From Roseiarcus sp963842835 (GTDB lineage Bacteria > Pseudomonadota > Alphaproteobacteria > Rhizobiales > Beijerinckiaceae), in contig CAWJIB010000014.1 of assembly GCA_963842835.1 (NCBI GenBank), positions 1 to 64,000 of the forward strand: a stretch of 64,000 bases of DNA, in the 5' to 3' direction. The position numbers and the translations under genes are program-made. The notes below the pieces were generated by a model. The model searched no databases. It worked only from the letters and a program-made list of their open reading frames with translations, and was not told the origin of the DNA. Below are positions 26,230 to 34,892 of the stretch, one piece after another (positions within the stretch are counted from its first letter, which is position 1; every line of letters begins with the position of its first letter).

Positions 26230-27489
26230 TCAGCCGACCTTCTCGGCGCGCTCGGAATAGATGTAGAGCGGCCTTGCTTTGCCCTCGACCACTTCCGGCC
26301 CGATCACCACTTGCTCGACCCCGTCGAGGCCGGGAAGATCGAACATCGTGTCGAGCAGAATGCCCTCCATGATCGAGCGCAGTCCGCGCGCGCCCGTGCG
26401 CCGTTCGATCGCCTTCTTGGCGATGACGCTCAGCGCCTCGTCCTGGAAGGTGAGGTCCGTGTTCTCCATTTCGAACAAGCGCTGATATTGCTTGACGAGC
26501 GCGTTCTTCGGCTCGGTCAGGATTTTCTTCAGCGCGTCCTCGTCGAGATCCTCGAGCGTCGCGATGACCGGCAGGCGGCCGACGAATTCCGGGATCAGGC
26601 CGAACTTGAGCAGATCCTCGGGCTCGACCTCGCGGAACACCTCGCCGGTGCGCCGATCGTCCGGCGACTGGACCTTGGCGCCAAAGCCGATCGACGTGCC
26701 CTTGCCGCGCGCCGAGATGATGCGCTCGAGGCCCGAAAACGCGCCGCCGCAAATGAACAGGATATTGGTCGTGTCGACCTGCAGGAATTCCTGCTGCGGA
26801 TGCTTCCGCCCGCCCTGCGGAGGCACGCTGGCGATCGTGCCTTCCATGATCTTGAGCAGCGCCTGCTGCACGCCCTCGCCCGACACGTCGCGAGTGATCG
26901 ACGGATTGTCCGACTTGCGGCTGATCTTGTCGATTTCGTCGATGTAGACGATGCCGCGCTGCGCGCGCTCGACGTTGTAGTCGGACGCCTGCAACAATTT
27001 GAGAATGATGTTCTCGACGTCCTCGCCGACATAGCCCGCCTCGGTCAGGGTCGTCGCGTCGGCCATGGTGAAGGGCACGTCAAGAATGCGCGCGAGAGTC
27101 TGGGCGAGCAAGGTCTTGCCCGAGCCGGTCGGCCCGATCAGCAGGATGTTCGACTTGGCGAGTTCGACGTCGCTGTGCTTGGTGGCGTGATTGAGGCGCT
27201 TGTAATGATTGTGGACCGCGACGGACAGCACGCGCTTGGCTTGCGGCTGGCCAATCACGTAATCGTCGAGGACTTTGCAGATTTCGCGCGGGGTCGGAAT
27301 GCCGTCCTTGCTCTTGACGAGCGCGGTCTTGCTCTCCTCGCGGATGATGTCCATGCACAATTCGACGCATTCGTCGCAAATGAACACGGTCGGACCGGCG
27401 ATGAGCTTGCGCACCTCATGCTGGCTCTTGCCACAGAAAGAGCAATACAGCGTGCTCTTGGCGTCGCCTTCGGCCTTGGCCATTGTCAT
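26230..27489 (-). CDS. clpX: ATP-dependent Clp protease ATP-binding subunit ClpX
   Basis: A 419-residue AAA+ unfoldase that feeds substrates to ClpP. The N-terminal zinc domain has cysteines at 16, 19, 38 and 41 (CSFCGK and CDECVELC). Walker A is GPTGSGKTLLAQ near 119-130 and Walker B is IVYIDEIDKISR near 180. The pore loop and the sensor region GARGLRSIMEGILLD are present. The clpP gene lies upstream on the same strand with a gap of about 290 bases, long enough for a separate promoter. Confidence 0.98.
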   Translation of the reverse strand: MTMAKAEGDAKSTLYCSFCGKSQHEVRKLIAGPTVFICDECVELCMDIIREESKTALVKSKDGIPTPREICKVLDDYVIGQPQAKRVLSVAVHNHYKRLNHATKHSDVELAKSNILLIGPTGSGKTLLAQTLARILDVPFTMADATTLTEAGYVGEDVENIILKLLQASDYNVERAQRGIVYIDEIDKISRKSDNPSITRDVSGEGVQQALLKIMEGTIASVPPQGGRKHPQQEFLQVDTTNILFICGGAFSGLERIISARGKGTSIGFGAKVQSPDDRRTGEVFREVEPEDLLKFGLIPEFVGRLPVIATLEDLDEDALKKILTEPKNALVKQYQRLFEMENTDLTFQDEALSVIAKKAIERRTGARGLRSIMEGILLDTMFDLPGLDGVEQVVIGPEVVEGKARPLYIYSERAEKVG

Positions 27490-27781
27490 TCTCCGTTCCG
27501 GCCGCTCCAGTCGATGCGATTCAGCGGACGCCCGACTGCACAGCGTATTAAAAGCATCCTAACAAACCGTAGCGCCGGACTTCTCCGCTCCGTCCGCGCC
27601 CGACGCGCAACCCGTCGTAAGCCCAACGCCCCCAATCGGGACGCACGGCCTTGGCGACAAGCAACCACCAATCGCCATGCAAAATCAAGTCCAACGCTCC
27701 GCCGGCCTCCGCCGCGAGCGGCGCGGCCCAGCGGCCGGTCGTCCGATTCGAACCTTCCGCCGATTGGCTAAGGCGCTCTAA

Positions 27782-28420
27782 TCAGACCGGTTTCGCCTCT
27801 TCGAGCTCGCTTGCGCGCTTGACGACGACCTCGTCGATAATTCCGAAGCCCTTGGCCTCTTCGGCCGACATGAAATGGTCACGATCCAGCGTCCGCTCGA
27901 TCGCCTCGTAGGTTTGCCCGGTGTGATCGACGTAGATCTCGTTGAGGCGCCGCTTCACCTTGAGGATGTCCTCGGCATGGCGCTGGATGTCGGACGCCTG
28001 CCCCTGGAAGCCGCCCGAAGGCTGGTGGACCATGACGCGCGAATTGGGCAACGCGTAGCGCATGCCCTTCTCGCCGGCGCACAGCAGCAGCGAGCCCATC
28101 GAGGCGGCCTGGCCGATGCACATCGTCGTCACCTTCGGCCGGATGAATTGCATCGTGTCGTAGATCGACAAGCCGGCGCTCACGACGCCGCCCGGCGAGT
28201 TGATGTACATCGCGATCTCTTTCTTGGGGTTGTCGGCCTCCAGGAACAGCAATTGCGCGACCACCAGCGACGCCGATACGTCCTCGACCGCCCCGACCAT
28301 GAAAATGATGCGCTCGCGCAGCAGGCGCGAGAAAATGTCGAACGAGCGCTCGCCCCGCGCCGACTGCTCGATGACGATCGGAACGAGTTGGTTGACGTAA
28401 TAGTCGACGGGATCGCGCAT
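27782..28420 (-). CDS. clpP: ATP-dependent Clp protease proteolytic subunit
   Basis: A 212-residue serine peptidase that forms the proteolytic chamber with ClpX or ClpA. The catalytic serine is in CIGQAASMGSLLL (Ser107), the histidine in VMVHQPSGG (His132), and the aspartate is expected in the LDRDHFMSAEEA region. I chose ATG 28420, giving MRDPVDYYVNQLVP. A 12-codon upstream extension lacks family support. Its neighbours are tig upstream and clpX downstream. Confidence 0.98.
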   Translation of the reverse strand: MRDPVDYYVNQLVPIVIEQSARGERSFDIFSRLLRERIIFMVGAVEDVSASLVVAQLLFLEADNPKKEIAMYINSPGGVVSAGLSIYDTMQFIRPKVTTMCIGQAASMGSLLLCAGEKGMRYALPNSRVMVHQPSGGFQGQASDIQRHAEDILKVKRRLNEIYVDHTGQTYEAIERTLDRDHFMSAEEAKGFGIIDEVVVKRASELEEAKPV

Positions 28421-28579
28421 GGGTCTCGCTTTCAGGGAATCGGTCGGGCGTCGCAAAGCAGTAAGATAGGGGCGCTATCGGCGTTGTGAAAGGGGCTTCG
28501 AAAAGCCTCTTTCGACCGGGGATAACGCGCCGCGGCCAAATCGGCCGGAGCCACGCTCATGGCCGCCGGCCGAAGGCGC

Positions 28580-29941
28580 TTATTTCGCCGAGACTTCGTC
28601 TTCGTCGGCTTGCAACAGCTCCTTGGCCGTCACCGTGCGGTCCTCGACCTTGGCAAGGCCGAGGATGTGGTCGACGACCTTCTCCTCGTAGAGGGGCGCC
28701 CGCAGTTCGGCCAGCGCCTGCTGATTGTTGCGGTAGAAGTCCCAGACCTGTTTTTCCTGGCCGGGAAAGGCGCGGGCGCGCGCGACGAGCGCCTGCGTCA
28801 TTTCCTCGTCGCTGATCTTGACGTCCGCTTTGGCGCCGACTTCGGCGAGCAACAGGCCCAAGCGAACGCGCCGCTCGGCGATGGCGCGATATTCCGCGCG
28901 CGCCGCCTCCTCGGTCGTGTTTTCGTCGGCGAAGGTGCGGCCCGAGGCCTGCTGTTCGCGCTCGACCTGAGCCCAGATCGAGGCGAATTCCTGATCGACG
29001 AGGCCCTGCGGCACTTCGAACGAATAGCGCGCCGCGAGCGCGTCGAGCAGCTTGCGCTTGACCTTCTCGCGCGAGGCGCGGGCATAGTCGGCGCGGAAGC
29101 GCTCGCGCAGCGTCTGCTTGACCTGATCGAGGCTCTCCGCGCCCAGGCTCTTGGCGAATTCGTCGTCGAGAGCGAAGGGCTCGGGCGCCGCGACGGCCTT
29201 TACCGTCACGTCGAAATCGGCTTTCTGGCCGGCGAGCTTGCGCGCCGCATAGGCCTCGGGAAACGTCGCCTGAACCGCGCGCCGCTCGCCCGCGACCGCT
29301 CCGAGGAGCTGTTCCTCGAAGCCGGGAATGAAGGTGTTGGAGCCGATGACGACCTCGATGCCCTCGCTGGAGCCGCCTTCGAAAGGCTCGCCGTTGATCG
29401 TGCCGACGAAATCGACCGTGACGCGATCGAAATTTTCGGCCTTGGCCCCCTCGGGCTTGTCGGAATAGACGCGCCGATCCTGGGCGAGGCGCTGGAGCGC
29501 GGCCTCGACTTCGCTTTCCTCGACCTCGGCGACCGGCCGCTCGAGCGTCAGATCGGAAAAGTCGCCGATCTCGAATTTCGGCAGCACTTCGAGCGCGACT
29601 TTGAAGGCGAGGTCGCCGCGCGCCTCGAGGGCCGCCTCGATCGCGTCCTTGTCGGTCGGCAGCTCGATCTTGGGCTCTTGAGCGAGGCGCAGGCCGTTCT
29701 CGTCCACGATCTGCTTGTTGGCGGAGTTGATCGCCTCCTGGACGACTTCGCCCATCACTGAGCGGCCGTAGACGCGCTTGAGATGCGCGACCGGCACCTT
29801 GCCGGGACGAAAGCCCTTGATCTTCACCTTCGTCTTGAGATCGGCGAGCTGCGCATCCAGGCGCGAAGCGAGATCGCTCGCGGAAAGAACGATGTTGTAT
29901 TCGCGCTTGAGCCCCTGGCTCAGCGTCTGCGTGACCTGCAT
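28580..29941 (-). CDS. tig: Trigger factor (ribosome-associated chaperone)
   Basis: A 453-residue ribosome-bound chaperone and peptidyl-prolyl isomerase. The N-terminal ribosome-binding signature is GFRPGKVPVAHLKRVYG at about 44-60. The FKBP-type domain (FDRVTVDFVGTINGEPFEGG) lies near 168-187 and the helical C-terminal chaperone domain fills the rest. The tig-clpP-clpX-lon order is conserved across many bacteria. Confidence 0.97.
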   Translation of the reverse strand: MQVTQTLSQGLKREYNIVLSASDLASRLDAQLADLKTKVKIKGFRPGKVPVAHLKRVYGRSVMGEVVQEAINSANKQIVDENGLRLAQEPKIELPTDKDAIEAALEARGDLAFKVALEVLPKFEIGDFSDLTLERPVAEVEESEVEAALQRLAQDRRVYSDKPEGAKAENFDRVTVDFVGTINGEPFEGGSSEGIEVVIGSNTFIPGFEEQLLGAVAGERRAVQATFPEAYAARKLAGQKADFDVTVKAVAAPEPFALDDEFAKSLGAESLDQVKQTLRERFRADYARASREKVKRKLLDALAARYSFEVPQGLVDQEFASIWAQVEREQQASGRTFADENTTEEAARAEYRAIAERRVRLGLLLAEVGAKADVKISDEEMTQALVARARAFPGQEKQVWDFYRNNQQALAELRAPLYEEKVVDHILGLAKVEDRTVTAKELLQADEDEVSAK

Positions 29942-30047
29942 TTCAAACCGCCCTATATCAAAAGCCTAATACGCGCCCGCGCAGCATGCGCCGATCGAAC
30001 CCAAGAGAACCCCCGAAGCGGAGGGCTGCGATGCGCCCAAGCGGAGA

Positions 30048-30133
30048 TGGTGCGGGCGGAGGGGCTCGAACCCCCACGACTTTGGGTCACCGGAACCTAA
30101 ATCCGGCGCGTCTACCAGTTCCGCCACGCCCGC
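30048..30133 (-). tRNA. tRNA-Leu (TAG)
   Basis: An 86-base class II tRNA with a long variable arm and encoded CCA. The acceptor GCGGGCG pairs with CGCCCGC, the discriminator is A, the anticodon arm is CCGGA-TTTAGGT-TCCGG and the variable arm contains TGACCCAAAGTCGT. It lies upstream of tig on the same strand. Confidence 0.96.
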
Positions 30134-30243
30134 ATCCCGCGCGCTCCGCAGGAGAGGCTGGTCTGCTTCGGGCGCGGTCTATAGCAGCTTGCGCCGCGCG
30201 CGCCACAGAAAAATGCACGGGCCCCCGAGTCGGGCGCGGCCGA

Positions 30244-30408
30244 TCAGTCCCTGATGTAGGCGGCCAGCGCGATGGTGAAAAGCCCTCCCGCGAGCGTCAG
30301 GGCGGTTGCGCCGCTCGAGCCGCTGTCTATGAATCGCGACGAGGCCGCGGTAATCGCGACGAGCGCGAGACCGAGGATCAGGCCGAGGAAGGCGATGAAC
30401 TTGCGCAT
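30244..30408 (-). CDS. Small two-helix membrane protein (54 aa)
   Basis: A 54-residue hydrophobic protein beginning MRKFIAFLGLILGLALVAI, with one helix at about 4-21 and a second at about 36-50, ending AAYIRD. A good ribosome-binding site (GGAG) lies 7 bases before the ATG at 30408. I do not recognise a family. It is divergent from the MCO-like gene and sits between that gene and tRNA-Leu. The positive N-terminus, ordered helices and ribosome-binding site support a real gene. Confidence 0.5.
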   Translation of the reverse strand: MRKFIAFLGLILGLALVAITAASSRFIDSGSSGATALTLAGGLFTIALAAYIRD

Positions 30409-30531
30409 GGAACGGCTCCGAACGCCTGTCCCGCGACGGCGCCGCAGCGCTGGGGACATCCCCTTGCGCCCGCAAAAGCGGCGCCGGAAGGGGCGTCCCG
30501 AAATGGCGCAGGCCTCGGCGGGCGCCGGCCG

Positions 30532-31974
30532 ATGGGCGCGATGGGGTTGGGCGTGATGGGCTTGGGCGTGATAGGCTTGGGCGCGATGGGCTTGGGCGCG
30601 ACCCGGCGCGCGTTCCTCGGCGGCGGCGTCGCGGCGAGCTTTTGGGCTTGGGGGCGCGCCGCGCTCGCGCAAGGCTCCACGCCGCCGGACGGCTTTCGTC
30701 GCCTCGAGGCCGCGCCTGCCTCCGCGCAGCTCGCGGCCCCGCCGGCCCCCGCGACGCAACTCTTATCCTATAATGGCGCCTCCCCCGGCCCCTTGCTGCG
30801 CCTGCGCAAGGGCGAAGAGCTGAAGCTGCGGCTCGTCAACCGGCTCGAGGAAGGCACCACGCTGAGCTTCCCCGGTCTGCGAGCGGCGAACGCCGTGGCG
30901 GGAATCGGCGGTCTGACGCAGCCGCCGATCGCGCCGGGCGCCAGTCTGGACATTCGCTTCACGCCGCCCGACTCCGGCTTCAACCTCTATTGCCCCGACG
31001 CCGGCGGCGCGACCGCGAGGCAGATCGGCAGCGGGCTCTTCGGCCCGATCGTCGTCGAGGAGACGAGCCCGCCGGCGGCGGATCTGGAGGCGATCGTCGT
31101 CCTGGCGGACTGGCGGCTCGACGAAAACGGAGAGATCAGGGACGACTTTTCCGACGCGAGCGTCACGTGCGGCGCCGGTCGGCTCGGCGCGCTTGCGACC
31201 GCCAACGCGGCGCCGGCGCCGCTGACCCTGACCACCGCGCCCGGCGCGCGCATCCGCCTCAGGCTCGCCAACGCGGCGACCGCGCGCGTCATGTCGATCG
31301 GCGTCGCCGGCGTCAAACCGCTGATCGTCGCGGTCGACGGCCAACCGAGCGAGCCGTTCGAACCTTTGCGCAACGTCTTTCCCATGGGGCCCGGCGCGCG
31401 CTTCGAGCTGATGTTCGACATGCCGCGCGAGGCCGGCGTCGCGGTCGGCTTCATCCTGCGCGGTGGCGAAGCGGCGGCGATTCCCGGCGAGCCCGACCGC
31501 CCGGTGGTGGTTTTCGAGGCCAAGGGCGAGGCTTTGGCCGCGCGCCCCGCCATCGCAGGTCTGGCCGCCAATCCGCTGCTGCCCGCCGAGATCGATCTGG
31601 CGCGCGCGACGCGCTTCGATCTGACGGTTTCCGGCGGCGGCGCGGCGCCCTTCGCGATCAACGGCGCGAGCTTTTCCGATTGGAGCGCCAAGCCTTTGTT
31701 CGCCGTCCCGCCCGGCGCGCCGGTCACGCTCGGCTTCGTCAACAAGACCGCCGTGACGCAGGCGATGCGGCTCGGCGGCCATGTCGGGCGCCTGCTGCAC
31801 GCGCTCGACGACGGCTGGGAGCCCTATTGGCGCGACACCGTCCTCGTCGCGCCGGGCCGGACCGTCCACGTCGCGTTCGTCGCCGACAACCCCGGCAAAT
31901 GGCCGATGGGATCGGCGATCCCCGAACACCGCGCCGCAGGGGTGGGTGGCTGGTTCCAGGTGGGGGGCGCGTAA
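30532..31974 (+). CDS. Multicopper-oxidase-fold protein lacking copper ligands, Tat signal
   Basis: A 480-residue exported protein of the cupredoxin-domain multicopper oxidase family. After a repetitive N-terminus comes a twin-arginine signal, TRRAFLGGGVAAS, ending near ALAQG. The fold-diagnostic stretches remain: YNGASPGPLLRLRKGEELKL, GLRAANAVAGIGGLTQPP, and MRLGGHVGRLLHALDDGW near 416. Normal copper sites are gone: HWHG is replaced by SFPG, the WYHPH position reads NLYCPDA, and the C-terminal HCHxxxH motif reads GSAIPEH. So it is unlikely to oxidise as a classical enzyme; a structural role like FtsP/SufI is possible. Several in-frame ATGs lie in the 15-bp repeat; I used the first, and 30586 is the most Tat-like. 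Confidence 0.75.
   Translation: MGAMGLGVMGLGVIGLGAMGLGATRRAFLGGGVAASFWAWGRAALAQGSTPPDGFRRLEAAPASAQLAAPPAPATQLLSYNGASPGPLLRLRKGEELKLRLVNRLEEGTTLSFPGLRAANAVAGIGGLTQPPIAPGASLDIRFTPPDSGFNLYCPDAGGATARQIGSGLFGPIVVEETSPPAADLEAIVVLADWRLDENGEIRDDFSDASVTCGAGRLGALATANAAPAPLTLTTAPGARIRLRLANAATARVMSIGVAGVKPLIVAVDGQPSEPFEPLRNVFPMGPGARFELMFDMPREAGVAVGFILRGGEAAAIPGEPDRPVVVFEAKGEALAARPAIAGLAANPLLPAEIDLARATRFDLTVSGGGAAPFAINGASFSDWSAKPLFAVPPGAPVTLGFVNKTAVTQAMRLGGHVGRLLHALDDGWEPYWRDTVLVAPGRTVHVAFVADNPGKWPMGSAIPEHRAAGVGGWFQVGGA
30541..30600 (+). repeat. Four tandem 15-bp units at the start of the MCO-like gene
   Basis: Four contiguous variants of ATGGGCTTGGGCGYG (30541, 30556, 30571, 30586) encode M/I-G-L-G-V/A. 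Three of the four units begin with an in-frame ATG, so unit number changes would move or multiply the possible start sites just ahead of the twin-arginine motif without changing frame. Confidence 0.9.
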
Positions 31975-32066
31975 CGCGGGGACTTGAGCGGCTTCTCACC
32001 CGGCCCCCGGGCTCGCGGAGCCAGCGCCCCCGGGAAACAACAGAGGCCGGGTCGAGCGCGGCTTGC

Positions 32067-33593
32067 TCATTCGCCGAACAGCGCCCGCAGCACGCCCGGC
32101 AGCGCCTCGGGCAAATCCTCGGCAATCAATCCCGGTCCGACGGCGCGCGCGCAGGCGCCGTGCAGCCAGACCGCGGCGCTGGCCGCTTCGAACGCCGGCA
32201 TGCCCTGCGCGACGAGGCCGCAGGCGAAACCCCCGAGGACATCGCCGGAGCCGGCCGTGGCGAGGGTCGGCGGCAGATCGTAACCAATCGCGGCGCGCCC
32301 ATCGGGCGCCGCGACGACGCTGTCGGCGCCCTTGAAGATGACGACGGCGTTCAGCATCGCGGCGGCGGCGCGGGCGCGCGCCAGCTTGCTGGGCTGCCCG
32401 AGGATTTCGGGACGGCCGCGGAACAGCCGGGCGAATTCGCCTTCGTGCGGCGTGAGGATCGTCGCGCGAGCCTGCTGGGCGATCAGGACGGCGAGGCTCG
32501 CCGCGTCGCCGGCGAAGCTCGTCAGCGCGTCGGCGTCGAGCACGATGGCGCGCGCCGCCGCGCTCGGTTCGGCCAATGCCGCGGCGACGAGCGCGCGCGT
32601 CGCGTCGCCGACGCCGGCGCCGGGGCCGAGAAGAATGGCGTTGCGCCTGGGGTCGGCGAGCAGCGCCGAAAATCCCGCCAGCCCCGAGAAGGGCGCGACC
32701 ATCACCGCCGTCGAATGGGCGGCGTTGACGAGGACCGCATCCAGGGGGCTGGCGAGCGTGACGAGGCCCGCTCCGGCGCGCAACGCGGCGCGCGCCGCCA
32801 TCCGGGCCGCGCCGGTGCGATGCGCGGCGCCGGAGAGGATGAGCGCGGCGCCGCGCGAATATTTGTGCGAAGCCAAGCCGGGGCGAGGCAGCGCATCGCG
32901 CCAGATCGCCGGCGCGTTGACGAAGGCGAGCGGCGCGATGCTTCGCAGCGCGCTCGGCGCGCTGCCGATCTCCGCGAGCGCGAGGCGCCCGCACAAGGCG
33001 CGGCCCGGCAGCAGGAGATGGCCCGGCTTCAGGCGGAAGAACGTGACGCTGGCGCTCGCCTCGACCGCTGCGCCGCGCACGGCGCCGGTTTCGCCGTCGA
33101 CGCCCGAGGGGATGTCGACGCTGAGCACCGGCTTGCCCCGGCGCGCGAACGCGTTGACGGCCTCGACGCAGCGAAGCGCCGCGCCGTCGAGATCGCGCGA
33201 GAGCCCGGCGCCGAAGAGAGCGTCGACGACGAGATCGGCGGCGCTAAGATCGAGCGCCTCGGCGGGCGCGACCGGCCCCTCCCAGCGCGCCGCCGCCAGC
33301 GCGGCGTCGCCGCGCAGCGCCGCGCGCTCGCCCAGGAGGCCGAGGCTGACGCGATAGCCGCGCGCCGTGAGGAGCCGCGCGGCGACGAAGCCGTCGCCGC
33401 CATTGCCCCCCGGTCCGCACAGCGCCGCGATGCGGCCGGCGCTGCGCGCCATCCGCGCCGCTTCGTCGGCGACCGCGGCGCCGGCGCGCTCCATCAGCGC
33501 GATGCCGGGAACGCCGCCGGCGATCGTCAGCCGGTCGGCCTCGCCCATTTCGGCGGGCGTCAGCAATTCGCAGTGGCGGCGAGGATCGAGCAT
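32067..33593 (-). CDS. nnr: Bifunctional NAD(P)H-hydrate epimerase / ADP-dependent NAD(P)H-hydrate dehydratase
   Basis: A 508-residue repair enzyme for hydrated NAD(P)H. The N-terminal epimerase (YjeF_N) has ALMERAGAAVADEA, LCGPGGNGGDGFVAA and VDALFGAGLSRDL. The C-terminal dehydratase (carbohydrate-kinase fold) has SHKYSRGAALILSGA, LTPHEGEFARLF and the nucleotide-binding ATAGSGDVLGG. I start at ATG 33593 (MLDPRRHCELL); an earlier ATG at 33629 adds a low-complexity basic stretch. It is convergent with the MCO-like gene. Confidence 0.95.
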   Translation of the reverse strand: MLDPRRHCELLTPAEMGEADRLTIAGGVPGIALMERAGAAVADEAARMARSAGRIAALCGPGGNGGDGFVAARLLTARGYRVSLGLLGERAALRGDAALAAARWEGPVAPAEALDLSAADLVVDALFGAGLSRDLDGAALRCVEAVNAFARRGKPVLSVDIPSGVDGETGAVRGAAVEASASVTFFRLKPGHLLLPGRALCGRLALAEIGSAPSALRSIAPLAFVNAPAIWRDALPRPGLASHKYSRGAALILSGAAHRTGAARMAARAALRAGAGLVTLASPLDAVLVNAAHSTAVMVAPFSGLAGFSALLADPRRNAILLGPGAGVGDATRALVAAALAEPSAAARAIVLDADALTSFAGDAASLAVLIAQQARATILTPHEGEFARLFRGRPEILGQPSKLARARAAAAMLNAVVIFKGADSVVAAPDGRAAIGYDLPPTLATAGSGDVLGGFACGLVAQGMPAFEAASAAVWLHGACARAVGPGLIAEDLPEALPGVLRALFGE

Positions 33594-33709
33594 GGCGCGA
33601 AGAGTGGCGCCGCGACCGCGCGCCGGCAAGGGCCGGCCGGGGGAATTGAAATTTGGCGCTTTTCATCGCGCGAATTTCTGCTATATCGCGCCCTCGCGAT
33701 CCGGCCTGA

Positions 33710-33786
33710 TCCCCGATAGCTCAGCTGGTAGAGCATTCGACTGTTAATCGAATGGTCGCAGGTTCGAAGTCCTGCTCGGGGAGCCA
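33710..33786 (+). tRNA. tRNA-Asn (GTT)
   Basis: A 77-base cloverleaf with encoded CCA. The acceptor TCCCCGA pairs with TCGGGGA, the discriminator is G, the anticodon loop is CTGTTAA and the T-arm contains GGTTCGAAGTCC. The accessory gene patch begins directly after it on the same strand. Confidence 0.96.
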
Positions 33787-33910
33787 CCATTTTCAGGGCG
33801 TTAGCGCCTGGGCCGCCAACCAAACCCAGGGCCGCTGCGCGAGCGGGACAACGACACGGACAACATTTCCCCAAGCTCGTACTTGGCACCTTCTCGCAGC
33901 GGTGACCCGA

Positions 33911-34801
33911 ATGTCTGATGATCCCTATGCGGACCGCAAGAGCCTGACGTTTGAGCAAGCTGAGGGCATTGACCCTTTGCCCACTCAATTGCAGCCGAAA
34001 CGGATTTCTCAAGAACTCACTGCGGTACTATGGGCAGCCGTGTACGCGAGCCTGACTAGAACGATCAGGCGCGATGATTTGGGCTTTTCGGTTGCTACTA
34101 TTGGTCCGGAATGGTCGAAGATTATGTTTGACTACCACGTGTTTCACGAACACATGGCTGCGGACGACTACAATAACGATGCAGGCCGACTAATACAGAC
34201 AGCAAAAGGAATAATGTATTCTGGTCAATATTTTCGCATATTTGGTTTTATACAATTTGTATTGCGACACGAGAACCGACCTCCACAGTTTACCGAGGCA
34301 ATTGAGGGAGCTCTGAAATTGGCTCGCGCGGGTTACAGAATTGTTGATTGGGATACTATCATTCCTATTGCGTCGGAGGCCGAGCGATCGACGCTTGAGC
34401 GTGCTTTTGCCGATCTCGCGACGTCGGAATTTCACGGCGCGCGAGCGCATTTGCGCGAGGCTGGAATCACCCTTACCGCCGGAGATTACACGGCGAGCAT
34501 TCGCGAGAGCATCCACGCCGTCGAGTCCGTCGCGCGCAGCCTTGAGGCGGCTGGCAAACTCAGCAACGCTTTAGCTATCCTGGAGAAATCCGCAGCAATT
34601 CATGGCGGTCTGAAAAGCGGATTCTTGTCGATCTACGGCTATACGAGTGACGAACAGGGTATACGACACCCACTTATTGACGGCCCCTCGGCAAAGGTCG
34701 ACGAGACGGACGCACTATTCATGATTGGAGCGTGCGCCTCCTTTGTATCCTACCTCATCGGCAAAGCTCGCTCAGCCGGCTTGCTGAAAAAGAAGAATTG
34801 A
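33911..34801 (+). CDS. AbiJ-NTD4 / HEPN-like protein, putative phage-defence protein
   Basis: A 296-residue protein. It resembles the AbiJ_NTD4 group: an N-terminal region (ISQELTAVLWAAVY, with aromatic positions in the following helices), EGALKLARAGYRIVDW near residue 140, and a C-terminal helical part with YTASIRESIHAVESVAR, LKSGFLSIYGYTSDEQGIRH and MIGACASFVSYLIGKA. Members are linked to abortive infection, and the C-terminal helices look HEPN-like. The 34100-34330 stretch is clearly AT-richer than its surroundings and uses rare codons (ATA, TTA), which suggests transfer. ATG 33911 gives MSDDPYADRK; an upstream-extended frame runs into the tRNA. It lies next to tRNA-Asn and converges with the DUF3800 gene. 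Target unknown. Confidence 0.72.
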   Translation: MSDDPYADRKSLTFEQAEGIDPLPTQLQPKRISQELTAVLWAAVYASLTRTIRRDDLGFSVATIGPEWSKIMFDYHVFHEHMAADDYNNDAGRLIQTAKGIMYSGQYFRIFGFIQFVLRHENRPPQFTEAIEGALKLARAGYRIVDWDTIIPIASEAERSTLERAFADLATSEFHGARAHLREAGITLTAGDYTASIRESIHAVESVARSLEAAGKLSNALAILEKSAAIHGGLKSGFLSIYGYTSDEQGIRHPLIDGPSAKVDETDALFMIGACASFVSYLIGKARSAGLLKKKN

Positions 34802-34892
34802 GAGAAACGGGAACAGCCGCTCGACGCAATCGAAACGGCCGCCGATTCGCCTGGCGGCCGGCCGGCTTTTCGGGGCGCGCTTCGACGCCGCG

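Noticed and set aside
30990..33719. 909-codon plus-strand frame covering the MCO-like gene end and nnr
   Set aside because: Out of frame with the MCO-like gene and antisense to nnr; highly Arg-rich.
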